Positions 34,538-45,889 of a DNA stretch of 64,000 nt are shown here, piece after piece. The notes beneath the pieces are model-generated. The model saw only the letters and a list, made by a program, of their open reading frames with translations. It did no database searches and was not told the DNA's origin. Origin of the DNA: Erodium maritimum (lineage: Eukaryota; Streptophyta; Magnoliopsida; Geraniales; Geraniaceae); contig OY997588.1 of NCBI GenBank assembly GCA_963921825.1, positions 123,996,715 to 124,060,714 of the forward strand, read 5' to 3'. The translations under genes were made by a program, and so were the position numbers. Position 1 is the first letter of the stretch. Each line of letters starts with the position of its first letter.

Positions 34538-36878
34538 TCTTTTTTGAAACGGGTAACCGGGGAAATGCATTAATGCAAATAAAAAACCATACAATGTAGA
34601 GCGTAACCGCTATGGGTTTCAAATATGTGTCTAGGCCGATCGTGGCAAGCCCAACGCTCATGGACCCATAAAAATAGCTTACTTGTTATCGTAGACAATA
34701 CCTCACGACATCCCCTTACCAACGTCTCAAAACAACGAGACATAAAGAAAATTGTCCAAACCAAAACATAAAACAAACAGTTCCAGCAAAAAAACGAAAT
34801 AATAATATAACGACCAAAGGTAGAGAGCTGTGAATGCGGGCTTCCCGAGACCTCCCAGCACTGGCTGTCCCGGGTCTGTGGATATAGGCCAGTAGCGGCC
34901 AGACCCACCCCGCCGGGTCTTCTCATTCTTGCATAGGAGGCTGCCCTGCCTCTGCTGGGGTCATTTGGTCCTCCTCGACCTTTTCCGGCTTGTACTCTCT
35001 TGATGTGGAGCCCTGCATCTTCAGAAGTTTCTTTATCTCGGGAGCTCTAGCGTACAGTTGCCCGCTACTCGTCTTCATGCTTGTCTTCATTGCCTTCGCT
35101 CTGATGGGACCTGCATTTCCGGACAGAACCTGGAGATCTTTCTCCTTCCCAGTTGGTGAACCCAGGGCACCTGCATATCTGTCCGGGCAAAGAGCACCCC
35201 CAGCATTGTGGACGTTAGCCAGATTTTAGGCTTTGTGAACCCTGGCGGCCCCCCATATGCTCTCGGGGATCCTCCTTGCAATGTGTTGACTGCCCCTCCC
35301 TGGGCAGTTTTAGCCATGTTGTCAGACTTCGGGTGATAGTCCTCCCTTGTGGAGACTTCCTGTGGTCTCGTGATTGGTAATGCTGCAAAGGAGTCGCTTC
35401 CCCCCGGGAGCTCCTCCCTGGATCTACCAATCGGGTTCAGAGAGAGCCCTGTCGGGAGGTCATCAACTTCCGCTTCTTCGATGTGTCTCGGGGGTTGCCA
35501 GACCGTCTTCAGCAGGCGATCCCCATCCAACTGTATTGGTACCTGTATGGAATTATCATAACGGGCCTCCTCACGCCCAATCCCCAGCAGGTGAGTCGTT
35601 CAACCAGGTAGTCGATGTGTCAGCCGACCACACCGACGACAAAACTCCGGTTCCTCTCATATTGCAGCTCAATCATCGAGAACTAGGTGTTATTAGGGAA
35701 ACGGAGACGAAGTTGTCTCCTTAACGACTGGTTCACCTCCAGTCTGACCCTCAACCATAGGAATTGGTCATCTCGCCTAATAAACGGTAAAGGGCCGAGG
35801 TTACCTAGGTGCCCATGAAAGAGGCTATTAGGTCGTGGACACTTGGGGTCCGGGCATCCCCCGGGACGTTCATAGCCCGAATCCCGATCTCCATATGGTT
35901 GAAGAAGATTTTGTTGGCATGCATGTAAGGTCGGAGGGGCTTCAGTAGAAGCGGATACCCTTTGAATCCCCACGGCCCCCGGTGGCGGATGTTCTCCATA
36001 ATTGCCTGGGACGAGAAGTGGAACCCAATGACCTCCAGCGATAGGTATTTGACCTGGATGTCGTCCACCTTCCATTTCTGTAGCATCAATCTGTAGACCG
36101 CATTATGGTTATGGGTTTCCCCCCGGCGACCCGCTCTGCCAGGGAAAACAAATATTTACCTTTTTTGGCTGCCGGGACGACCTCGATCGGAACAACCAGT
36201 TCCTCGTCTTCGTCCTCCCAATCCGGCACCTGAGTGATGCGTTTCGGAAGGGTCCCACCCTGCCGAAGAGCGGATCTGGTGAGAGTCGATGACTGGTCCA
36301 CCGGATCTTGGTCATGCACGCCCGGGGGGCGATATCTTGGTAAGGAGTCCGGCGGAGGGGTGCCGCGGTTCTGCAGGGGCTCGATTTGGTCGTGTCGATG
36401 TGATAGATTGCGACCAATCTCTGCATGTAGACGACGATGGGCCATCCACTCTGGGGTTGTTGCTTTCTCCGATGGACGGGGCTCGTAGAGGACAACCGCA
36501 CCCGTGCTTGACGAGAGCGGACTGCCCTCCGGCGGTGAGTGTGCGGTGCAGCCGGGGGCTGGTTGTCCGGGCGATAGGGCAGCGGAAGGGGTGTCGTTCG
36601 GTGCGGGGAAGGTGATGCCGTGAAGGAAGCCTGGAGGAGTCGACTTCTCTTCCTCGGGCTGGTGTGGTTGGGGATGGATGGACTCCATAGAAACGGATCG
36701 GGAATGGAGGTCGAAGCTTGGAAATGGTGAGCGGGCGGAGGATGCACACTGTGGTGAAGGTGAAGGGTGTAGTGGAGACTAGTGATGGTAGAGGCCGCGG
36801 AAGGAAGGAGACGGAAATGGTGAAACCCTAGCAAAGGGTGGTGTGTGCAACCCAAGGGGTTATGCATATTGTTTTTTA
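34538..36878 (-). mobile_element. LINE-type insertion with DUF4283 ORF1 and no ORF2, 2.3 kb
   Basis: The 16-bp duplication ttacgatgaagcactt is at 34522-34537 and 36879-36894. On the minus strand it ends ccggttacccgtttc plus six A's, the same tail as the plus-strand copy ending at 32759. The last 400 bp of the two align well, including cagacccgggacagcca and atgggtccatgagcg. ORF1 lies at 36688-35805. No ORF2 sequence is present. The two copies share structure but differ at many positions, so they are not a recent duplication. Confidence 0.85.
35805..36688 (-). pseudogene. LINE ORF1, DUF4283-like, frameshifted
   Basis: The ATG at 36688 opens 200 codons (to 36086): a Pro-rich leader, the acidic patch DWEDEDEELVV and the start of the domain (KYLFSLAERVAGGKP). 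A frame change near 36089 moves the rest (MMLQKWKV to RHRGPWGFKGYPLLLKPL) into the next frame, to 35805. Compared with the plus copy at 30790 the domain order is the same. Confidence 0.7.
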
Positions 36879-36894
36879 TTACGATGAAGCACTT

Positions 36895-37752
36895 AATTAT
36901 TAAAATACCATTTAACTTGTACTTAGTTAATTATTATATAATGAAGTTACAACACATGTATGAATGTACATATATCAAATGAATGGTTCAAAAGAAGCTT
37001 CCCAAGGTAAGAAAAGCTCTATTAGGGTTTTGATGTTTTATTTTCGCGAGTCACCCACGCCTAGGTGATTACTGTCCTTCTGTCGTTGTTCCGGCTCCTC
37101 TATTCCGTTGTTATGGCGTTCTTCTCAACCTTCCAACTCCTCTCGAATTGGGGTGTGGAGGAATTTATCTCAGGGTGACGATCTCCCTCGCCAATATCCC
37201 TCGACAATCACTATACCTCCGGTGACTGCGCCCCATCCACCTTTTCACTCTCCGCCGTCTTCTGATTGATCCTCTCTGTTTCTGGATCCGCCTCTGGCGT
37301 CTTTGAAGCCGGCGTCGCCTCTTCCGCAGCCTTTGATTTCGCCTCTGAAACGGCCTCTAAAGCCGCCACCTCCGTCGTCGCGTCCATCACCCTGGCCACC
37401 ACTACCACACCCTCCTCGACCCCTCTCTCGACTCTGGTTCTTGCTAATCGAGTGGGTCGTCCTTAGTTCATTTGATTTCGTTTTTGCAGGGTCAAAAACA
37501 AGCAAGCAGAGTTCAGGGATTGGCAAACGGGCATCAAGGACTGGCCCTGGGAGGAGTCTCTGGTCGATACTTTACCTCCCACCATTACTATTGAAGTCCT
37601 TGGCCAATTTTCGGAGCAAGAATTCCAGTACCACATTCTCATCCCCTGTATTCTATTTTTGCCTATAGGACATCCCAATATCGTCTTTGACGGTTCTAGT
37701 AGTACAAGGATCAGTGAACCATTATTCTTTTATTCTGACCTTATTGGCTAGG
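36895..37752 (+). other. Unresolved block; open segment after a splice-acceptor-like site
   Basis: 37050-37480 is Pro/Ser-coding, GC-richer sequence of no known family. At 37490 a tttttgcag acceptor-like site opens an 87-codon plus-strand frame that closes with TAG at 37748-37750. It reads VKNKQAEFRDWQTGIKDWPW and continues EESLVDTLPP. It could be an exon of a broken host gene or captured coding sequence. The solo LTR at 37753 starts two bases past this stop. Confidence 0.35.
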
Positions 37753-40377
37753 TGTCACGTCCCAAATCCGGTTTTGACCGGACTCGAGACGTGAACTAAA
37801 ACAATAATAATTTTAAATGAAAGTAAAGCCAAAATAAGTCTCAAATAATAGTTTAAAAACTCTGAACAACGCCACGAGTCAACAGCTCGGTAAAAACGAA
37901 CAGTAAAAGAGTTTAATAACAGAAAACAATACGTCTCTAGATAAACTAGTCTAGGACCCTCGCTAGCTCCCGAGCCTCGAGTATCCAGTTAGTACAAATC
38001 CCGCTCAGGACCTGAAAAACAACACGGTAAGGGGTGAGCTTTCGCTCAGTAGGAAAAGTAATTAAGGTTATGAGCAAGCGCTTACCACCACGGGTAACCG
38101 TCCAATTAGGGCATACTAGTACAGCACACAACTAATTCCCAACACGGAACTCGTAACCACAATCCTCCAACACAAGACTAAAACCACACTCACAAACATA
38201 CTCAAACGACCAAGCACAGACTGCAACCACGTCACTTAACAGATCGTCAACATAACGTAACAATAAAATCACACACATGTCCCGTACCGCAGTCCCCTAC
38301 TTCGTCGACTGTCCGCAGCCCGACTTTATCATATCACACCGGAACACACATCATCGGCCTAGATATCTTCTCGGAAAATATGTCGAGGAACAATCACAAT
38401 ACGTCACATCGGAATCTCCATCGGCCTAGACGTCTTCTCGGAACTCCATCGGGGCACGACTCCTAGAGTTAAACACGACACCTAGTGTCAACACAAACCG
38501 TCGGCCTCGATATCCTACATCGACATACCCCCTCGATGTAGGTATCGTACCGGAACCACTACTCGGGGGACCGCGCATACGTGGGACCACACCGTCGGCC
38601 TAGGTACTACCCTACCCCGGCGTAACCCCTCGGTCGTAGGTACCATATCAGTATACAACACCTCTTGGAACACACAACAAGATAATATCACGCATCAAAT
38701 GCCATAGTCCAACCACGGCTTACCAAGCCCAACAATATTACTACAATACGCCACGTCTGTCTATCAATCACCCGACCATCACACGTGCAATAATTAACAT
38801 CATACCAAGCATGACACACTTGCCCATAGATAATCACAACACGTTACACCGAGTAATATCACAACATGCTTCTCAACCTATTAACGCCTAAAACACACAT
38901 TATGCATCTCAATCAAGAACAAGGCATTTCAAATAACACACACAACCTAAAGGCTTGTCAAGGCCCGCATGCATTTCTACCAACACAACAATCCCAAACT
39001 TACGGCTCGACATGGCACGTAAGTTATCCCTTAGTATACTCGTTCCTCACCTCCTAATCATGCAATTCTAACAATTTAAATTAAGTAAAAACAACCTATA
39101 GGCATACAAGTAACTTTCCACAATCGAACCGGTATCTGCTACGATCCTTACCTTAAGAAGAATCAACAGCTACGTCTCCTAACTACTGACGTCCTGGCTC
39201 GCTTCCTACTCCACTTCACGATGTCCTCGTGTTTCCTCCTCCGTCGATCTCGGTCCGAAGCCTTGGGTCACAAATTAATTCTCGAATTAAAACAACTTCC
39301 AAATTGCATTAACGAGAAAAACACCAACAAAAAGCCCGAGGGTCCACACATGGGCCAAAAGGAAAGTCGTCCGGAATGTGACCCATTCCATGCCACTCAG
39401 AGGGCCGGAATGTGGCCCGTTCCGTGCCACTCAGAGGGCCGGAATGAGACCATTTCCATGCCTCGTTCCGTATCAGACCAGAACAGACCCTCCTTCTTCT
39501 TCCCCAACTTCGTTTTCTGCAAAAAAAACCTCTCAAAACCTCCATTGATGAACTACTCAAGCTTCAAAAAAGAACCCAAACCTCCAATCCTTCAATACCC
39601 TCAATGGGTCTCATCAAAACTACTAAAAACCACAATAAAACTAACATCTAAACTCCCTTTTCACTCCAAAAACATCATCTACAATTGAAGCTTCAACTCC
39701 CAACCATTGTTCTTCATTCTCTTCCAAAACCCATGGACCAAAGTTACCCAAAACGACAAAGGAAGATGGATTTACCTTTGAAATGGAGTGTAGAAGAAGA
39801 ATCCAATGATTTTGGTGAGGTTTGAGTAGAATCAAGCTCCAAAATCTTCCATTTCTCTACTTTCTTCCTCCTCAAGTCTCTAGAACTCTTCTCTTCCTTC
39901 TCTCTCTCTACAAAATCTGAAAACAAGCACAAATGAGCTGAATTCCTCTAGGGATTTGTGCCTTTAACCTAGGGTGGAAATTCCCAAACTACCCCTCCTT
40001 TCTCTCACCTCTTTAAGGCATACCAAGAGGGTAAATGGGTCAAAAGCAACCAATTCTTCCCTTCCAAGCAAGCGTGGACACATGTCCAAGTGGGGACCAC
40101 TCCTAGTTCAAATAATTCCAGCCCAAAGGATTTATCGGAATTTGTTCTTAATCGGACTGCGGTTGACCGAAAAAGACCCCGAGTTGACCTTACCCAATAT
40201 TACAGTTAACGGAAAGGAAACGGTCCAACTAAGCTAACCGTGATGACGGCTAAGATTTTTGGGCCCCGGAAAGGTCCCGAATGACTTCCGGAATCATCGG
40301 TTGACTTTTCTGACAAAAAGTCAACTCTCGCCGAAAACCTCCGGTTCGACCGGGATTGACCGGGGGTGGTTCTTACA
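37753..40377 (-). mobile_element. Solo LTR, Ty3/gypsy, 2625 bp
   Basis: Starts tgtcacgtcccaaatccggt and ends gggtggttcttaca, the same ends as the 26457-29289 copy, with the same subrepeat zone (38330-38660) and the same ggctaagatttttgggcc phrase near the 3' end. The flanks ctagg and ccagt do not match well, so either the target-site duplication has decayed or the copy arose by recombination between two elements. No interior is attached. It looks whole as an LTR. Confidence 0.85.
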
Positions 40378-40722
40378 CCAGTGAGAATGTTCCCTGGTGC
40401 ACATCGATGTTCTGATATAATATTAGTAATATTACACCTTTCGCTCAAAACTAAATAAATGGTTCAATTGTATTGTGTTCAATGTATTACTTTATGGACA
40501 TTAAAAAGTAATATGTATATAAATACAAGATGAAAATATGTTAACTCAAACTAATTGTGAATTATAAAAAAACAACACCAGAATTTCTTACATTGTTAAG
40601 GAAAATTAGAGAAGAGATTTATGGTGAAATTGATTTCAATAAAAAACAAAAGACAATTCAGTCATTTTTCAAGAAATCTTCCCGAATCATTCATGTAATG
40701 TGTAGTATATAAGGAATTATTA
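40378..40722. other. AT-rich spacer
   Basis: No reading frame or repeat recognised. Confidence 0.5.
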
Positions 40723-41224
40723 ATGGGTTAATTGTTGAAACTTACCCTTATGTATTGGTCACGAACACTATGCTACCCTCCTTTTCAAAATGATATTTGC
40801 GCTACCTTATCTATTGGTCACGCGATTACGTTAGGAAAAATAGACGGTAAAATGCCGTTTTTTCCATTTCGTTAGTCATATGACCTCAAGTGTCATATAA
40901 TGGATGGTAAAATGACGTTTTTTTCCCTTAAGTATTTGACCTCTATATATTTTATAAGGAACAACAACGAGGGTGCAATGATAATGTTCCTTATAAAATG
41001 TATAAAAGTCAAATAATAAAGGAAAAAAACGTCATTTTACCATCAATTATATGACACTTGAGGTCATATGACTAACGGAATGGAAAAAATGGCATTTTAC
41101 CGTCTATTTTTCCTAACGTAATCGCGTGACCAATAGATAAGGTAGCGCAAATATCATTTTGAAAAGGAGGGTAGCATAGTGTTCGTGACCAATACATAAG
41201 GGTAAGTTTCAAAAATTAACCCAT
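40723..41224. mobile_element. Near-perfect palindromic MITE, 502 bp, candidate TSD tatta
   Basis: The left half, starting atgggttaattgttgaaact, is almost the exact reverse complement of the right half. Arms are about 230 bp with a centre of about 30 bp near 40960-40985. Immediate flanks are tatta on both sides (40718-40722 and 41225-41229). There is no coding capacity. A transcript would fold into a long hairpin. The superfamily is not clear from the ends. Confidence 0.88.
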
Positions 41225-41757
41225 TATTAATTTATATTCAAGTGAAAATTTCATTTTAACCCCCTACTAAACATTTAATTTCAAAATGATAATATGGAAT
41301 AAATTTTTTGCACTTTCATACCTAAACCAAACATTTAATAACACTTTCATATCCAGCCGTTAGATTCTGTTAACTTTCCATCCTAAATAGTTAAAATGTC
41401 CATAATACCCCTAATTATTACTTAAATTTTCAAACTCATGTCATTGAATTCAAAACTTAAAAATAAGTGAAATGACAATAATACCCTTCATTGTTAGGGG
41501 GTTAAAATGAAAAACATCCTTCAAAATTTTCAAATTTTACAAAATCACTTTTTATTTTTATTAATTCATATTTTATTTATGAAAAATATTTTTAATTTTT
41601 AAAATTCAATCTTTATTTTTAAAAATTCAGTTTTTATTTAAAAATTAATATAAAAATCATTTTTTTATAAAAATATACCTATAAGTCATATTATATATAT
41701 ATATATCATATTTTATATGGAATCTAATAATTTTAGGCTACTGAGATGGAATTACCC

Positions 41758-41758
<1 letters not shown>
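41225..41758. other. AT-rich low-complexity DNA
   Basis: Many short homopolymer runs, no gene. Phrases such as aaaatgtccataatacccct recall the interiors of plant MITEs, but no ends were found. Confidence 0.45.

Positions 41759-41812
<54 letters not shown>
41759..41812. repeat. (AAT)n microsatellite, left of the TIR element
   Basis: About 54 bp of AAT units directly against the left inverted repeat at 41813. A matching run lies at 43568-43603 on the other side. Confidence 0.93.
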
Positions 41813-43567
41813 GGGAAAACTACAGATACCTACCCAAAACCATGGCCATTTAACCGATGTTTACTCTGAAGTTTAAACGTAACAAATACATACTCTGAAG
41901 TTTCGAAATGTAACTCAGACCCCCTTCCGTCAGTCAGCTCAGTCAGTTTACTGTTCACTTTTTCAAAAATGCCCAAAATACCCTTAACCTTGTTTATTTT
42001 TTATTTTCTTTAAATCAAAGTTAAATTAAGGTTTTGAAAAAAAAATTATTTTACAAAAACCATATTTTAGTTTTAAAAAACAGTTTTTATTTTCAAAAAA
42101 TCAGTTTTAATTTAAAAAATCAGTTTTTTTTAAAAATCACTTTTAATAATAAATCTGATTTTGTTTTATTTATTTTAATAATATATGATTTTTTAATATT
42201 CAGTTTTTATTCTTTAAATTTAGTTTTCAAATTTTAAAATTCAATTTTTTTAAAAAAATATGTATATGACCAAAATTAGTTTTTATTTTCTGTTTATATC
42301 TTAATTAGAAAAAAATTATTTTTACTTTTTTTTCAAGTCATACCCTTTTTCAACATCGGAAAACAACATGTACAGAATGAGTCTGGTTTCAATGTCATAC
42401 CCTTTTTCAATTTATACTCTTCTTCAACCTCAAGAACAGCCAAATTAGACACCTTTGTCATCTCTGGTACAACTCCTTTTCCCAACCATAAACCCCCCAA
42501 AAAATTCAGATCTAACGAATCTAAAACAAAATATCAGAAAAATACCCATCGATGTTACTGAGTTTGCAACTTAAAATACCCATCGACTGAGTTGCAAACT
42601 CAAAATGAAACCACAGAAAAATACCCACTGCCATCTCCGACTCAAGCCCTCTGAGTTCAAAGCTCTACGTTTTCTCCGGCGCCGTCGCACGAACCACTCT
42701 GATCCCCAATCTACCCCGAAGAGGACATAGGTAGGGCGGAGAAGAAGGATACGACGGCGATGGAGGTGGTGTGCCACGACGACAAAGCGATGCCAGTGAA
42801 GGCGCAGACAATCGACGAGCTCCACTCTCTCTAGAAGAAGAAGTCGGCTCCGACTACTCCGGTCAAAAATTGAAAATCAATTTTGATATTGCTGTGTTTT
42901 TTCCCCAATTTGTGTGATGAAGGCGGTGTGCCACGAGGTCAATTTTGTGAATAATGTGTCTCTAGGTAAGATGAGTTCTTGAGAGGGAGACGAAGATAAG
43001 GAGGAGAGAGAGAAAAATGTTCTTTTTTTTTGTAGAAAATTGAAAAAATGAAAATAATAATAATAATTATATATATATAATAAAATATCAATTAAATTAT
43101 AAAAAAAATTGATTTTTATGTATTTTTTAAATTAAAAAATGATTTTTTTTAAATAAAAACTGTTTTTTTAAAAAATAAAATCTGTTTTTTTAAAATAATT
43201 TTATTATGTAAAACTGAATTTTCAAAATAATTATTTTTATAATTGTTATTTTTAAAGTTTTATTTTACTAAAATAAAATAAAATAAAATAAAACTATTTT
43301 TTTTGTAAAATAAATCTATTTTTGTAAATAAAAAGAATTAGAAAAATTAGGATTTAGAGTTGGAAGGTAGGGGGTGTAAATTTGAGTAATAATTAAGGGT
43401 ATTTTGGGCATTTTTTGAAAAGTGAACAGTAAATTGACTGAGCTGACTGACAGAAGGGGGTCTGAGTTACATTTCGAAACTTCAGGGTATGTATTTGTTA
43501 CGTTTCAACTTCAGAGTAAACATCGGTTAAATGACCATGGTTTTGGGTAGGTATCTGTAGTTTTCCC
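41813..43567. mobile_element. Long-TIR DNA element, 1755 bp, TIRs about 180 bp
   Basis: The left end gggaaaactacagataccta is the reverse complement of the right end, and similarity runs about 180 bp inward (to atacccttaacctt on the left) with few mismatches. The ends begin GGGAAAA, as in some Mutator-like elements. Both flanks are AAT repeats, so a 9-bp target duplication cannot be told from the microsatellite. The interior is AT-rich apart from a GC-richer island at 42345-43010. No transposase is seen. Confidence 0.82.
42345..43010 (-). other. GC-richer island inside the TIR element
   Basis: Stands out from very AT-rich flanks. The minus frame 42825-42571 (84 codons, Arg/Leu-rich) has no recognised domain. 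It may be captured host sequence, as in Pack-type elements, or an old untranslated region; no parent gene can be named. Confidence 0.35.

Positions 43568-43603
<36 letters not shown>
43568..43603. repeat. (AAT)n microsatellite, right of the TIR element
   Basis: About 36 bp of TAA/AAT units beginning right after the right inverted repeat. Confidence 0.93.
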
Positions 43604-43605
<2 letters not shown>

Positions 43606-45880
43606 TCATAAACATGTTTCAAACTATGTCCCAATTTTACAAAACACTCCTCAATTTAAGAACCGGTAATATGACTACAAAAAAAATTCATAAGGTTCAT
43701 ATGACACTATTGAAATTGGTGTGAAATGGCCAAAAATACCCTCATTTTAACAAAATAATAAATCAATCATGATGATGACGTTATTTGACATCATTATCAT
43801 CTTCCTCAAGACCATTGCATTGTCTTCGTAAAGGTCGTTGGTTTCGTTGGTGGAAGTCTATGCGAGCGTGACCAACAAGGAAACCTCACAATTAGGTCAT
43901 CCTCATTGGTACCACACCTTCACGGTTGCAACTCGCAAATGAAGAAACAACCTTTTCTCTTTGGTTTTCTTACTTGACCAACGACGATAGTTTTGGGCTT
44001 GAACGATGATTTGATGGTGCTCTGGCTTTTGTTTTAATATTGACCTTCTCAAACACAAACCTTGAACCAATCGACCAAACTTAATGATTGAAATGATGAA
44101 ACACATGATTAAATCAGCGATACCGGATCTACGATTCATCGTCAAATCAAAAGGCGTAACCAAATGAAAAAAATCTCGACAGACAACAATAGTTCTAAGC
44201 AAGGAAGACATATTTGGTAGTTATTGTAGTTCGTCGGAGAAGAGACGTGAGACCTAACCTCTTTCTCTCTCTCAAAAGTTATTTATGTCATTTAAATATA
44301 TTTGGAGATCATCTGACTCACATGTGATCAAAATTCAAAAACTACTCATTGGGTCTAACATAATTAAAGTTTTATAAATTTTTTAAAAAATGTATATAGT
44401 ATCAAATCTTAAATTAAGTAAAAAGTTTATTATTGCATCAAGTAGGGGGTGCCCAAAATTCTGAAATCCGGAAATTCGGGTAAATCCAGGCGAAGTTGGA
44501 AATAATTTGGTTCGAAATTCGGATATCCGGTCTATATCCGAATATAAGACACAATTTCTGTCGGATACTAGGTAACATCTTTTGTAGTAAAAGACACAAT
44601 AGGACTTACCCATTGTAATATTATCTTCATAATTATAAAATACATTTGATTATTATTTGTGTGAAGTAGATTTATAGGGTGTTTTTTCACCATTAAGCAT
44701 AGAACATTGAGTTCACTCAATGATCCTAACTTAATGGTTTTTCACCCAAATTGTTAAAAGAAATCATCAGTGTTATTTTGTGTCTGTAAATTTTTTTAAC
44801 AAAGAACATAAGTTGAAATGGACATTTTGGGGTCAAAACAATGAGCCCTTTATCCGGAATCTGTCCAATCTGGCACAAATCCGGAAGCCCAAAAATCCAG
44901 AAATTTTTAGGTAATCTGGACAAGTTTTGGACATGGAGTTTTTGTACCCAGATGATCCGGACAGGGTAATTAAATGGCCTTCGGATAGGCTATAAGGTCT
45001 AGTTACACCCCTACGTTTATGTCCCAAACAACAAGATGTGTTCCTCCATTTTCTCTAAAGCGTCTAGAGTTTGATATACAACCAACAACTCTACGGCGAG
45101 AGGACAACAAATTCCTTCTGCAGATGAGAGAACATGGAACCTTGTGGTTTGGTATATGCAAAGTTGGATGTGGGGTGGGGACCTGTGTTGTAGTTGTACC
45201 TGGTTGGGTGTGAAGCTTGTTGGGTTTCTCCGTCGGGCATTTTGAGATCCAACAAACAGATGTATTAGTGCTCTCCGGTATAAGTTTAGTCCATTGGATG
45301 TGGGGTGCTCTCCGGGAGCTATAAGATCCTCGCTTTGGATCGGGTTGGGGGTTGTCTCTTCCCGATCAACTCAAAGTACACTCCCTTATGTCCCCTATGG
45401 TACAATTAACACAGACAAATATTTGGAGACCAGGGACCAGACACTAGCATTCTTTATCGATATGGTAACCAGATCTTATCACTTTTTTTCGGGCACGATA
45501 GTCGTGTAGGGCTTGTTTTGTTCTGTGATATGGTAGTAGGTTCATTTCTTTGGCATTGCGTCACCCATATTTATGTTCATTGGATCATGTCTACTCGGGG
45601 AATTCAAACATGAGCGCCAAGAGTAACCGGTTCGGTGTGCGGGTCTAGATTCACCAAGCCGATCACGCCTTCTACTAAATGCTAGGTTATTGTTATTGGC
45701 TGAGGGCTAGGCTTTTTTGACATATTCTTCTTAACTTTAAAATATTTACTTCTGTCAATAAAAATCTTTCATTAAGAGTGTTTTTATCATTATTCTATTA
45801 ATAATCAGATTTTTTCTCTGACAATTCGATACTTGTCTACTTCCCTCACGATCTTATCTATAGAAAATAAACTAACCATA
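43604..45880. other. No recognised gene; possible LINE tail at 45050-45775
   Basis: 43604-44440 is AT-rich with an unrecognised 102-codon minus frame (44211-43903). 44440-45015 repeats tccggaaattc-like phrases. 45050-45775 is GC-richer with short plus frames and ends gtcaataaaaatctttcatt, like the 3' ends of the LINE-type elements here, so it may be an old LINE 3' part. Confidence 0.35.
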
Positions 45881-45889
45881 ATAGTATTA

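Noticed and set aside
36109-36867. 252-codon minus-strand frame, longest in the window
   Set aside because: Overlaps the LINE ORF1 in another frame; the ORF1 frame (36688-36086) carries the recognisable acidic patch and domain start, while this one is His/Pro/Ser-rich noise.
44440-45015. hAT-type MITE with gtaggggtg-like ends
   Set aside because: Only about nine bases of the ends match and there is no 8-bp duplication; a chance resemblance is as likely.
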